A stretch of 64,000 bases of DNA from Knufia peltigerae (lineage: Eukaryota > Ascomycota > Eurotiomycetes > Chaetothyriales > Trichomeriaceae): assembly GCA_030247855.1 (NCBI GenBank), contig JAPDRN010000029.1, positions 235,673-299,672 of the forward strand. Direction: 5' to 3'. Shown here in pieces: positions 1-11,202 of this stretch. The notes below the pieces were generated by a model that worked only from the letters and a program-made list of their open reading frames with translations, searched no databases and was not told the DNA's origin. The translations under genes and the position numbers were made by a program. Positions within the stretch are counted from its first letter, which is position 1, and every line of letters starts with the position of its first letter.

Positions 1-1136
1 CCAGCAGGTCCTCGAAAATGGAGGCCGCGGCATCATAATCCTTCGCGTGATAATGGAGGGTCGCGAGCTGGGTGAGCAGAAAGGTTGATGTGGGAAAGTA
101 GGACAGGAGCGTCTGGAGGTAGGAGACGGTCGTGGACTGATCCGTGGTCGAGAAGAGCTCGACGGATGCGACGGCCTGGTACATTATAGACATGATATTG
201 GAAGGGAGGACAGACGGGGTTGTAAGTTGTGTAGAGAGCTCATCCACGGAGGCCAGGAGAGAAACGAGTTCTTCCCAGGCGCCCCAATGGTAGGGATTCA
301 GCCGGACAGATCGCAGAAGCCACTGGTGTGCGAGAGACTCCTGCCGTGACCTGGACAACACCACGCCATAGAGGTATTCTAGCCACCCTTGGGAGCGCTT
401 CAGTGTCGGATCTGCGGCGTCGCGGTTTCGAAAATATGCCTCCAGGCCGCGGGCTAGGGACGGCAGCTCTCGATTCGCAGTCTGTCCTCCATCGGCAGGA
501 CCCAAGACCATTTCAGTTTCTTCTTCCTTGCGCTTCTCCCCCGACAGGTAGCGTGCATAGAGGGCCAGAAAAAGGGATTTCTGGCTTAGGTGTGGATATG
601 GGTTGGCAGTCGTCGAATCCGCCTGTTTTGTCTTACTCTTGTATCGAGAAGGCGTTGACATGGGTGTTCGACTTTTTTGCTTGTCAAAAATTGCAAGACC
701 GCCTGCTGGGATCGCTGGCGGGAGGAAAACGGCGGCACTTCTGTCGAACTCTTTGGTGTCGAACAAAGCCTTTGCAAGCAGATACTTGGGCGCTTCCTTG
801 GCCTCCAACATTGCTTCCTCCGGATCATCGTAGCTCGTAGAGAATACGCGGTATGAAGATTGGACATTGTTCGTATCTCGCATCTGGGAATCGTCGTCGT
901 CATGGTCATGGTCCTCTGGAAGTGAATTGAGGAGTTCGGCTGCCCTATAAGAGTCAACGCTCTTGCACAATTGTTTCCCACAGTCATGGGATCGATGTTT
1001 ACCATTTGGCCGACTGATACAAGCAACGCTCAGAGCATTTTATAGAGACTTCAGTCAAACGATCTCGTAGTTCCGAGACCACCTCCGCGTCGACCTCACC
1101 ATTGGAACCAAAACTTTCATTGCGGTGTTGCGACAT
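1..1136 (-). CDS. CDC23: Anaphase-promoting complex subunit 8 (Cdc23), N-terminal part
   Basis: This is a TPR-repeat scaffold subunit of the APC/C, the nuclear ubiquitin ligase that drives exit from mitosis. The start codon is at 1136-1134 and the gene runs off the left edge of the window. Exon 1 is 1003-1136 and exon 2 runs from 944 to the edge; the intron is 945-1002 (58 bp) and joins SAKW to AAEL in frame. The first exon ends in CSERCLYQSAKW, and downstream the reading holds KYLLAKALFD and LFLALYARYLSGEKRKEEE, all characteristic of APC8 amino termini. TPR-like helices follow (for example LATLHYHAKDYDAAASIFED). The gene is divergent to BET1 across about 530 bp. The identification rests on remembered family motifs; the C-terminus is not visible. 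Confidence 0.88.
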
Positions 1137-1670
1137 GGTTGCGCATTGTTCTAGCGAAACTGGGGGCTGACCATCGGGTATTGTGTGTCGGTTCGACAAC
1201 AGGCAAAGTCCCCGGATCTTGATGTCCTTTAGCACTCGCTCTCGCTGGACTCTGGGAAAGTAGTGTGATTGTTCCAACTCGAAAGACGCGTCGCGGGAAA
1301 ATAGTTCTCCGCAATACCATAACGGCGCTCGTACGTACAGATACTCGAGCAAGGCTGAAGGATGACAACGGATTTTGCCTAGCGCAGCCTCGTCTTTTGT
1401 CGTTGTGTCCCGATATCCTGGTCTCCTGCTGTACGGATGGCGAACACCCGATACACCATTTGAACAAATATTGAGGAAGAGAGTAACACCTGGAGTAGGC
1501 TACTTGTTGCAACTACTCCTCGAAACTGTCTTGTCCACAGACTCCGATAGCTGCGACCCTCGAGTATTCGCAACTACATCTCTACGTCCGCGCCTCGACC
1601 GACCAACATCCTTTGCAGCTGCAGACACTTCACGATCCTCGTGCCGCTTCTGTGGCTATAAGACTTCACG
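1137..1670. promoter_or_regulatory. Divergent intergenic region CDC23/BET1
   Basis: This is a 534-bp gap between two divergent start codons and must hold both promoters. I see no RNA gene or repeat in it. The short open frames on either strand lack family features. Confidence 0.5.
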
Positions 1671-2274
1671 ATGTCTACGTACGTATACATACCAAAATTC
1701 TCTGGTTGCTAATTGCTCTTCTGACTCGCGCAACAGAAACCGGTACTCATCGCTCAACCGACGAGCCGCTCCTTCCTCCGCTCTGTTCCAAGACTATCCA
1801 GGTTCCCGGCCGTCGTCCTCTTCCTCCCCTCGCCCTGGATACGCCTACAATTCACAGCCGGACCGACCTGCGTCCTCATCATCGCCGTATCTGAACCCAT
1901 ATGCTTCTACGAATGGCAGCACGCCTCATGAATCCAATTCCTCCTTCCGCTCCGCCACGCCCAATTCAAAAGGCCAATACTCTACGTCTGTACTCGAGGA
2001 ACTCGAGGCGCAGAACGAAATCAGTGCCACAAGCCTTCTGTCGCAGAAGGTCTCACAGTTGAAGACGCTCACCATCGCTATTGGTGACGAAATAAGAGAC
2101 TCGAGTACCCTGGCCAGCCAGATCAATGATACTTTTGAAAACACTGGTGTGCGGTTACGCGGTACGATGAGGAGAATGCTTCGGATGGCCGAGCGGACGG
2201 GGGTTGGGTGGAAAGTGTGGGTGTTGTTCTTTGTGGCGGTATGGGCACTCTTCGCGTGGGTATGGTTGTTTTAA
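1671..2274 (+). CDS. BET1: Bet1-type v-SNARE of ER-Golgi transport
   Basis: This is a tail-anchored SNARE for fusion of ER-derived vesicles with the Golgi. Exon 1 is 1671-1678 (ATG plus five bases) and exon 2 is 1737-2274; the 58-bp intron starts GTACGT, holds GCTAAT and ends CAG. The product is about 181 aa. Residues 1-85 are a Ser/Pro-rich head. A SNARE helix of heptads follows (LEELEAQNEISATSLLSQKV to INDTFENTGVRLRGTMRRML), then a basic stretch and a C-terminal membrane anchor rich in Trp, Val and Phe ending in VWLF. The fungal Bet1 length and layout fit. The tiny first exon is supported by frame continuity and good splice sites. Sft1-like SNAREs are the main alternative; the long polar head favours Bet1. 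Confidence 0.85.
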
Positions 2275-3169
2275 GCACGGCCAGACCGTTCGAAGCAGCA
2301 AACACACTACATTTAGCAGGAGGGGGTCGACGTGAACTGTTCCCAGGTTTTGGATGAAGTGGGCGCCGCACAAGTTAACATCCAACATCCTAACTAAGGG
2401 TGCAATTCTTTTGCCGTTCAACGACAAGACAAGGCTCACCACGCAACCAAAAGATGCCCCTGTTCAAAATGGACGCAGTTGTCCAGACACTCAAGCAGTG
2501 ACGGCGAAAGAATCGATCACGACCTTGACATCATAATAATCGATTTCTCCTGCTTATATGACCAACATTTGAAGCTTGTATTAGCTTCTTGTACACTATC
2601 AGAAAAGTTCAGGCTCAAGCGTTTGGCGTTGGGGGTTTTCATTCATCAATTTATATTTTACCGGACACCCTCGTTTACGACAACGCGATCAAGTATTGCC
2701 GGAGGCGAAATGAGAAGGAGACGATGCAGGGTACCTATTGGACGTGTCAGCCAATAAGGACTTATCATCTTCTGCCAGAGAAGGATCAGACGTGTCTGAT
2801 GTTTTCGGAAGAAGTCCAACTCTAGGTATGAGTATGGGAAGCAACATATATTACTTTTCGAAACCACCTCTCCCTCTCTCTACAAGTATAGGCCTTTGGA
2901 GCGTGTATGAAGCCCTAGGTTGAAAGGCAACGCATATAATCGTTGATCGCTCTGTGGAAGGTTGATGGAGGAAGGATACGACACGTTACTCGATCTGTGA
3001 GGGAAATATAATGTACATTCAGTTTTCTACTAGGTATTCTTTGTAACATGTATCATACACGGCATCATAATCATAATCTTAGGGTGAAATCAATGATCCC
3101 CCCCTGTTTTTCTCATGACCATTGTCATAGTTTCGAGTGGCGAGTCTGTACCCATATGCCAGGTCTTCT
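2275..3169. other. Intergenic, convergent 3' sides of BET1 and APC15
   Basis: There are 895 bp between convergent genes. It is AT-richer than its flanks and would hold both 3' UTRs. Small open frames overlap on both strands without motifs, and I support no gene here. Confidence 0.5.
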
Positions 3170-4975
3170 TTATTGAGCCGCCCTTCTCCTGGAGTTCAAG
3201 AACCGGCCACTTCGTCGCTGGCCTTGGGCTTGGTCCTGGCCGCCACTTTGATTCACGGGCGTACTCGTACTCGATTCAGCTCCGGTGTGTCCATGTCCAT
3301 GTCCAGGGCCAGGCATGCCGGGTGACGGAGTGAACAAACCGCCACTACTGGACAAGTTGACAGCAGCACTCGCACCTGTCGTCGTCGTGGTAGCTGCAGG
3401 TCCTCTCCTCGCTGCTCGTCCGAACAAGGTACGCCTCGCGCTGCCGCCCACCGCGGCGGCTGCACCGTCAAGCCAGGCTCGAGCGGCCGTCGCCCGTGAA
3501 GGACTACTCTCACCTGCGCCGTTTCTTCTACCACTTCCTCGCCCGGGTCCGGATCCTGGCGCGCTGTCAATCACAGTGGCATGACCACCGCCAACACGAA
3601 CCGTAGGTCGTGCGTGCGCTCCAAAGGCTGGTCCCGTCGACGACGCGAAGGGATCGTCATCTTCTTCCCTCATATCCTCGTCGCCGTCCAAGGGAGTGTC
3701 CAACATCGCAGGAGTGTGCACGTAGTGAGGTTGCGGCGGCCGGACTTGGGCGCCTCTATGTCGGTTTCCGGACAGCAGGAGGCCGGCAGACTCGCGGGAA
3801 TACGCGCCGCCCGTCATGGAGACATCGGGGGTCGACCTGTGAGTGTTGGTCATTCCCGATCTCGCGTGCGGCGAGGCGATCCAGGAGCCCGAATCCCGTG
3901 AGGCAGACGCGCGCGTCCGGCCTCCGACGGCCCTCTGCGGCTGTGGAGGATGCTGTCGTCCCAGACCACCCACCATCCGCTCTCCTGGTTGTTCCTGTCC
4001 AGCCGGCACGATGGAAATGTCCATTTCGCTCTCCTCGGCTTCCGTGTCGGTATGTTCCCATTGGCCCTCGTCGGCGTCGGGCACGTCGTCGTCCAGGTCT
4101 CTTTCGCCTTCCATGCCCATGTTTTGCTCGTCTTCAAAAATCTCATCCTCGTCGAGCATCGCATTGGCCAAGTCTTCCGCCTCTTGTTCGTCGTATTCGT
4201 ACTCACTGCCGGGCACCGGGACGCGCACACCGGCGATGTGAGCGTGCCTGACGTTTCTTGCACGTACAAGTTGACCACCGTCCTCGTCGCTGTCGGGCTC
4301 TCTCCTGGTATCATACACCCACGCCTGGCTTTGATCCTGAGCCTCGTCTCCGTCCTCGTCGTTTTCGTTCTCGGCGTCATCGTCCCCGTCATCTTCGGCT
4401 TCTGGAACGTCATCATCCAGGTCACCCTCCATATCGAAGCCCGTGTGCATCATGGCCTCGCTGTCTTCGTCCTCGACCCACCCGTCTTCTTCGCCGTCCT
4501 CATCTTCCTCATCCTCGTCCTCGTCCTCTTCTGCGTCAGGGATGTCCCCGTCCAGGTCCCTGTCGTCTTGGGTTTCCCCGAGGGCATCCCTTTCCGCCAG
4601 CCGCTCTTGTTCTTCCGCCTCCAATGCCAAACGTTCTTGCAGCTCGACCTCGCGGAGCTGCTTCTCCACCTCTTCGCGTTCGAGCTCCTCTTCCCGCCTG
4701 CCGAGCATCGTCTTTGCGCAGCCGGCGGGCTTGAGCCAGCTGTAGCCGTACATCGCTATGGCCATTTTCCGCTGCACGATGGTCCTCTCGTCCATGGCCA
4801 GGGTCGCCAAGTTCGTATTGCGAGCCATCGCGGCTTGGGTTTTGTTCCGTCTGGCATGATTGGAAGGGTGGTGCGGTGGCTGTTGACTTGGTTCGAACGA
4901 TGAAGACGAGGGTGGTGCAGGGAGGAGGGAGGAAGATGGCGGGGGACAAAGAGGGAGTGTGGTTGTGAACATCAT
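3170..4975 (-). CDS. MND2: APC/C subunit 15 (Apc15/Mnd2 family)
   Basis: This is a single 601-aa frame. Apc15/Mnd2 is a small APC/C subunit that controls turnover of the mitotic checkpoint complex and, in yeast, restrains meiotic APC/C activity. The N-terminal 130 residues carry the family signature: a hydrophobic start, then NTNLATLAMDERTIVQRK, YGYSWLKPAGCAKTM and a charged helix of REEELEREEVEKQLRE type. The rest is low complexity: several Asp/Glu blocks (residues about 145-330) containing repeats of DLDDDVPDA/DLDGDIPDA type, then a Ser/Gly/Arg-rich tail. The first of two adjacent ATGs (4975) is used because homologues also begin with a short hydrophobic and Pro-rich leader; MARN about 50 residues inside is a possible later start. 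The acidic expansion is unusually long for this family. Confidence 0.78.
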   Translation of the reverse strand: MMFTTTLPLCPPPSSSLLPAPPSSSSFEPSQQPPHHPSNHARRNKTQAAMARNTNLATLAMDERTIVQRKMAIAMYGYSWLKPAGCAKTMLGRREEELEREEVEKQLREVELQERLALEAEEQERLAERDALGETQDDRDLDGDIPDAEEDEDEDEEDEDGEEDGWVEDEDSEAMMHTGFDMEGDLDDDVPEAEDDGDDDAENENDEDGDEAQDQSQAWVYDTRREPDSDEDGGQLVRARNVRHAHIAGVRVPVPGSEYEYDEQEAEDLANAMLDEDEIFEDEQNMGMEGERDLDDDVPDADEGQWEHTDTEAEESEMDISIVPAGQEQPGERMVGGLGRQHPPQPQRAVGGRTRASASRDSGSWIASPHARSGMTNTHRSTPDVSMTGGAYSRESAGLLLSGNRHRGAQVRPPQPHYVHTPAMLDTPLDGDEDMREEDDDPFASSTGPAFGAHARPTVRVGGGHATVIDSAPGSGPGRGSGRRNGAGESSPSRATAARAWLDGAAAAVGGSARRTLFGRAARRGPAATTTTTGASAAVNLSSSGGLFTPSPGMPGPGHGHGHTGAESSTSTPVNQSGGQDQAQGQRRSGRFLNSRRRAAQ

Positions 4976-7900
4976 CTCGTGTTATGTCGTTGTAGCTACA
5001 GTATGAGCATTTCTGAACTACTGTTGAGACGTGCATTAGTTGAAATTCGAGGATCAATTGGTATTGTTTACATGCTATTACTCCAATACAGTATCGAGAT
5101 GTAGAAAATCAATGCGGGGAAATATCTATTCTGAGTAGAGAAACAGGGTGCAATGCCTCTCACCAGTAGTACTTGGGAAGATTTCGACTGACTACATCAT
5201 ACATCGTTTGGGAAATCGTATTGGACGACTCAACTTTTGCTAAATTGCCTGTGTCATTGAGATGAGACTCAAGAGGGAGGTAGGTTGACAGCATCATTGG
5301 GACGTGTCACGATGGATTGTGTACATAGGTAAATTGTGCCCAGCTTCATCATACGAATGACTTTCCTTACGCTGGTCAAGAATCTTCGATCGGCTTCCCA
5401 CAGAGTCTGATTGTACATCCAATTTTGGAATGCCAAAGCCAACCTGAAAATGTGTGCTTGAAAATAACTACGGGTAGCACCGGCGCAGCCTGGTTGAAGC
5501 AGATCCTTTCCTAGGCCTTTTTCAAAAACAATGTGCATGACTGACCGGCAAGTTCTTCTTCACACTCAACCTTCACATCGACGTCGACATACCTTGTCTT
5601 CAGGCACCAGTCACCTCGATACTAACCAGGGGTGCAAGTTTTTCCTCATCTTGGTGGACGAGTCCTTCAACCACAGCTTCGTCTCTCACATGGGGGCCAC
5701 ACCCGATCAGCCTCTGACATTCCGTAACCATTGCCAGCTTCATCAAGGGGGCAATTGCCCGTATAAGCACGAGGATCACATGGGACACCCACGGTAGTAG
5801 ATTATCCCTTGACACAGATGCCTCAGTGCTGTCTCTGGGGATCAGGAACCGGTTCTCCCCGAGTATAAACCATGCTGTGAAACCGTCCACGAGCTTTGGT
5901 CGTGGAGCACAATAAATTTCCATGTGTCGACGAAATGGGTGAGACGAGGCTCCCGGCCGACACCCGAGAAGTTAGGATTTTCCAGTTATCGTACCGAGTA
6001 CTACGACACTACCAGAAGCACTACCGAATGCACCACCATAGGTACAATACATGTCCCGATGGCGACCCTGAATATCAGGCTATAACACGATGAGAGCCAC
6101 CAAAGCCAGTAAAGAAGGGCCTGTTTCAATGCACCAGTTCGCAAGTTCAGGACATGTGAAAAATCTTAAAATTGGTTGTTTGTGTGTGGGTGGGTGGAAT
6201 GTCAAGATCAGCCCATCTGTCCGAGGAGACAAGACACAGTCAAGCCCTCTTCACTCTGGATCGAGAGTCTGGATACGCGGTGTCGAATACCGAGAAAACG
6301 GGCCAGGGGTCTGGAAATCTTAGCCAGATGGGCCAATGAACAAATCTGGATTACTCCCTGGCATGCGGCCTGAAGTCAGAGTGATGTGGGTAGACAGGCC
6401 TAGGGTGCTCGGTACAGACAATACTGTAAACAATGTTATGCAGGGCCGTGGAGCCGAGTCTGAGCAGCCTTTTTAGGCACTGGAGATCTTGGGCACTGGA
6501 GTTCCGACGTCGGCAGCCACTGGAGAAGTAAATATTACGAGTACATATGTAGGACTCTGGTATCCATACACGGCACTCGTCGACAGTCGCCTTTACGTAG
6601 TTAGCATTCCTTACCTATTAAGCTTATCTGACTGAGGGAGGGTCCATGCCCGCCGGTACTCGCCCTGTACAGTATGTACAAGTACCAGTGACGATGCCGA
6701 ATTTCCTTTACGAGAAACAGTTGATCGGCTAATCCTCTGCTATTCTGGCTATAGCGACTGGTTAGTCCACTACTGCGTTACGCTCCCCAGTTCGACACAT
6801 GGCGGCCCTTCCGTTAATGCAGCCTATCTGATTTGTTAACGCACAAATGCAATACGGGGTTGTAAAGAATTATCCGAGCGTGGGGTGCAGGTCGCTGACA
6901 CTCAGGCTGTGAGGAACAATAATGCTTGAAGTAGACATCTTGTCCCGGTGGTAGGGATTTTGTAGTGATGATTTGTGATGTTTTCAGCAGCTTCTGTACT
7001 GCTCGGTGTTGTGAGGCTGCCGAGTTGGGGCGATGGGAGTGTTGGCTGTCCAGCTGACACTTGCTGACCTGACCGTGTACAAGGAGAGGATGCAGCCAGA
7101 GAAAGATTTTCTTTTCGCTAGCTGGCAGCCTATTTACCGGGCGACACCGGAAAGAGTTGAGCACGAAGCACGCAGAAGGACGAAAACATACGGAGGAACA
7201 GCAGAGGCCGCGGTCAATGCCGAGGTGGACACTGCGCAGTTCCCTCCTTTCGTGTACCAATAGCAGGGAACGGGGGGGACTGGAGTACAGAGTCGAGGAA
7301 ACATTCGTGCGAACAATGTAGGCGAAGCGAAGAAAAGATCCTTGCATCTAGATTGCGGTGGAGAGATGCAGCTCGCGCGCGCACGCAGTATGACACACAG
7401 AAGCAGCAGAGAGTAGCAGGTGATGGTTCTTCAGTCTTTGCACTTTGTACAGACAAACACAGGCCGGTAGCGGCGAAATCTTTTCAGTTGCTCCAATGAA
7501 AATGGTAATCAAAGTCAAAGAAGCCGTCATGATTGGCCACGGCGACTCTTATCAGCACATGCAAGATGATGGAGCTGGATGCGGCGGATGGAGCCTCGAG
7601 CTTGAAGAGGAGAAGCCACGAATTATAATGGAGCTCGCCCGTGCTGCATGATGCCCTTTTCCCCCACCTCCGTCCATCATAACTGTAAGCTACAGGGAGT
7701 GAGTAGGAGGAGAGGGAGAGGAAGAGGCACCAAGGGCGGTATGCCATGGCGGTCTTTGCTTCTGAGATCAACCTTAACGCACTCTTGGCCGTATTCGTAG
7801 GCGTTCTTCGTACCGTGGAGTCTTCCGTGCCTGTGCTCGTCCTGTTCACCAACTCCGCCGTACGTTACTAGGTAGCTAACACCAAGGCTGTGAATGGCTC

Positions 7901-8238
7901 AAACACTCTGAGAAAGTCTGGTGCAAGCAAAAAAAAACCCCACACCCAGATTCAGAGCCCAATTTATTCTTTTCCTTCTCTTGTCCACCCAATTCTTCCA
8001 TTTCTTCTTGTTCACCACGCTCCCAGCTCCCAGTCTGCCACTGTCTATTCGCCATCCTCAGACTCAATCCTGCCATCGCCGGAGCTCGACCTACATAGAG
8101 ACAGCCTTCCTGCTGCCGAGTAAGCCCCTCCCTCACCGTGCCTTACTCTTCCTCCCATCGACCGATCTGACCGTAGTCGCCACCTCCCTTCCTCCTAATT
8201 TCACCCGTGAAAGAAAAGAGTCGCCCGTCGACCATAGG
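4976..8238. other. Long gene-free region upstream of GLT1
   Basis: There are 3.26 kb between the APC15 start and the GLT1 start. No frame above about 180 codons is present and none carries a recognisable domain. Positions 7960-8230 are pyrimidine-rich and probably form the GLT1 core promoter and leader. A CTTATC GATA-type element near 7550 is compatible with nitrogen control of GLT1, but one such site is weak evidence. A short non-coding RNA or a small spliced gene cannot be excluded. Confidence 0.5.
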
Positions 8239-11171
8239 ATGGGCCTGTCAACGGTGGAATCACACAAGCAAGAGAACGAAACACCAGAGGTTCAGGAAGA
8301 GTATACGCCATACCAGCCCGAGAAGGGCTATGGATGGGGCGAGGCTTTGCCTGAGAAGCAAGGTCTTTACGACCCTAGCCTCGAGAAAGATGCCTGTGGT
8401 GTAGGCTTTGCTGCGTAAGACGCTCCGACGTCCCCGTTCGTCCGATGCCCTGTTCTGACAATTCTCTCACAGCCATATCAAGGGCAAGCCAAGCCACAAA
8501 ATTGTTAGCGATGCGCGCAATCTACTTTGTAACATGACCCATCGGGGTGCGGTCGGCTCAGATGCACGAGATGGCGATGGTGCGGGTGTCATGAGCTCGA
8601 TTCCTCATAAATTTTTCGTCAAGAATTTCGCTCGCGAGGTCGGCGTAGAGCTGCCTCCCCTTGGTCAATATGCCGCTGGAAACTTGTTCTTCAAGCCGGA
8701 TACTGAGATGCTGAAACATGCCACCCTCAGCTTCGAGGAAGCCGCTCAATCCCTGGGCCTACGCACCCTCGGCTGGCGAGAAGTCCCACGCGACTCTACC
8801 CTCCTTGGTCCCGCTGCCCTCTCACGAGAACCTATAATCCTGCAACCTTTTGTCGTCCTTGCCTCTGCCTATGGAACCGGCAATAAGCCCGACATCACAG
8901 ACCCCGAACAATTCGACGATGTCGAATTCGAGCGCAAGCTGTACATTCTGAGAAAGACCGTCTCGCATGATCCCCGGTGGAAGCCGTGGTTCTATGTGTG
9001 CTCCCTGAGCAACAGAAACATTGTGTACAAGGGTCAGCTGGCTCCTGTGCAAGTCTACCAGTACTATCATGATCTCGTATCCGTAGATTATGAGGCTCAC
9101 TTCGCCCTCGTCCACTCGCGGTTTTCCACCAACACTTTCCCCTCCTGGGATCGGTCACAGCCCCTCCGGTGGCTTGCCCATAACGGAGAAATCAACACGC
9201 TACGCGGTAACAAGAACTGGATGAGAGCCCGTGAGGGTGTCTTGAAATCCGACCTCTTCGGTGAAGATCTTGAGAAGCTGTTCCCCATCGTTGAGGATGG
9301 TGGCTCCGACTCTGCTGCTTTCGACAACGTGCTTGAGCTGCTTGTCATGAACCGTGTTCTTTCTCTTCCCGAAGCAGTTATGATGATGGTGCCAGAGGCA
9401 TGGCAGGGTAACACAGCCATGGATGCTGGAAAGGCTGCCTTCTACGAATACGCAGCCAACCTCATGGAGCCTTGGGATGGCCCAGCTCTCTTCACCTTCT
9501 CTGACGGCCGGTACTGTGGTGCCAATCTCGACAGAAACGGTTTGAGACCCTGCCGGTACTATGTCACTGACGATGATCGCATCATCTGTGCCTCAGAGGT
9601 CGGCACAATTGCAATTGAACCCGAGAGAGTCATCATCAAGGGTCGTCTGCAGCCCGGTAAGATGCTTCTAGTGGATACGGAAGCTGGACGCATCATCGAT
9701 GATGCCGAGCTCAAAGCCACCGTCGCCAACCGTCAACCTTTCCAGCAGTGGCTCGACAAGAGCCTCATGAAGATGCCGCAGATCTACGAGGCACTGGCCA
9801 AGGAGTCTGATTTGAGCTCTAAACTCACCGAGTCTTCGGTCCAAGAGGATGCTAGGCTCAAGGCCTTCGGCTACTCCTTCGAACAGGTTAGCCTGCTGCT
9901 TGCCCCCATGGCTGCTGATTCTAAAGAAGCTCTGGGTTCTATGGGTAATGATGCACCTCTTGCGTGTCTGGCACAGCAACCACGACTACTCTATGAGTAT
10001 TTCAGACAACTTTTTGCTCAGGTCACAAACCCTCCCATTGATCCCATCAGAGAAGCCATTGTCATGTCGCTAGAGTGCTATGTCGGCCCTCAAGGCAATC
10101 TCCTAGAGATGGACGAGTCTCAGTGCGGCAGACTACTACTTCCGTCACCAATCCTGGAAACCGAGACCTTTAACGCTCTCAAGAACATCAACAGTTATAA
10201 CAAGGACTGGTCTGTTCGTGCAATCGACATCACTTTCGAGAAGTCTTCTGGTGTCGACGGCTTCATGAGCGCCCTTGACAGCATCTGCGATGCCGCAACC
10301 ACAGCCATCGAAGAAGGGGACAAGATCATCATCTTGTCTGATCGAGCCACAAGCGCAGAACGAGTGTCCGTCCCTACCCTTCTTGCCACCGGCTTGGTTC
10401 ACCATCACTTGGTGCGCAACAAGTGGCGATCTCGAGCTGCTATTATTCTCGAGACTGCCGAGGCCAGGGAAGTACACCACATGTGTGTTCTCCTCGGTTA
10501 TGGTGCCGATGGTATCAACCCATACCTCGCCATTGAGTGCATCCTCAAGCTCAACCGCGAGGGAATCATCAAGAAGAAGCTTACCGACGAACAACTGATT
10601 GCAAACTACAAAGCTTCTTGCGATGGCGGTATTCTCAAGGTGATGAGTAAGATGGGTATTTCCACTCTTCAGTCCTACAAGGGTGCGCAAATTTTCGAAG
10701 CTTTGGGTATCGATGACACGGTGGTCGATCGGTGCTTTGCTGGCACCGCCACCCGCGTCCGTGGTATGACTTTCGAATTGATTGCCGAGGACTCCTTTGC
10801 TTTCCATGAGCAAGGGTACCCTTCACGGCATGTTCGGGACATCCCAGGTCTCCCTGAAACTGGTGAATATCACTGGCGTGACGGTGGTGAAAACCACATC
10901 AACGACCCTGTCAGTATCGCCAACATCCAGGATGCTGTGAGGACTCACAACGACAAATCCTACGAGGCTTATTCGCTCTCTGAGTATGAGCAGATCAAGA
11001 ACTGCACCCTTCGAGGCATGCTGGACTTCGACTTCGATCAGCGCCAGCCAGTCCCCATTGACCAGGTTGAGCCATGGACAGAGATCGTGCGACGATTCGT
11101 AACAGGTGCCATGTCATATGGCTCTATCTCCATGGAGGCACATTCTACGCTGGCTGTCGCCATGAACCGCC

Positions 11172-11202
<31 letters not shown>

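Noticed and set aside
5531..5797. Plus-strand frame containing a CCCH-finger-like CQLHQGGNCPYKH.
   Set aside because: Only two of the needed cysteines are correctly placed, and the frame is short and has no continuing exons.
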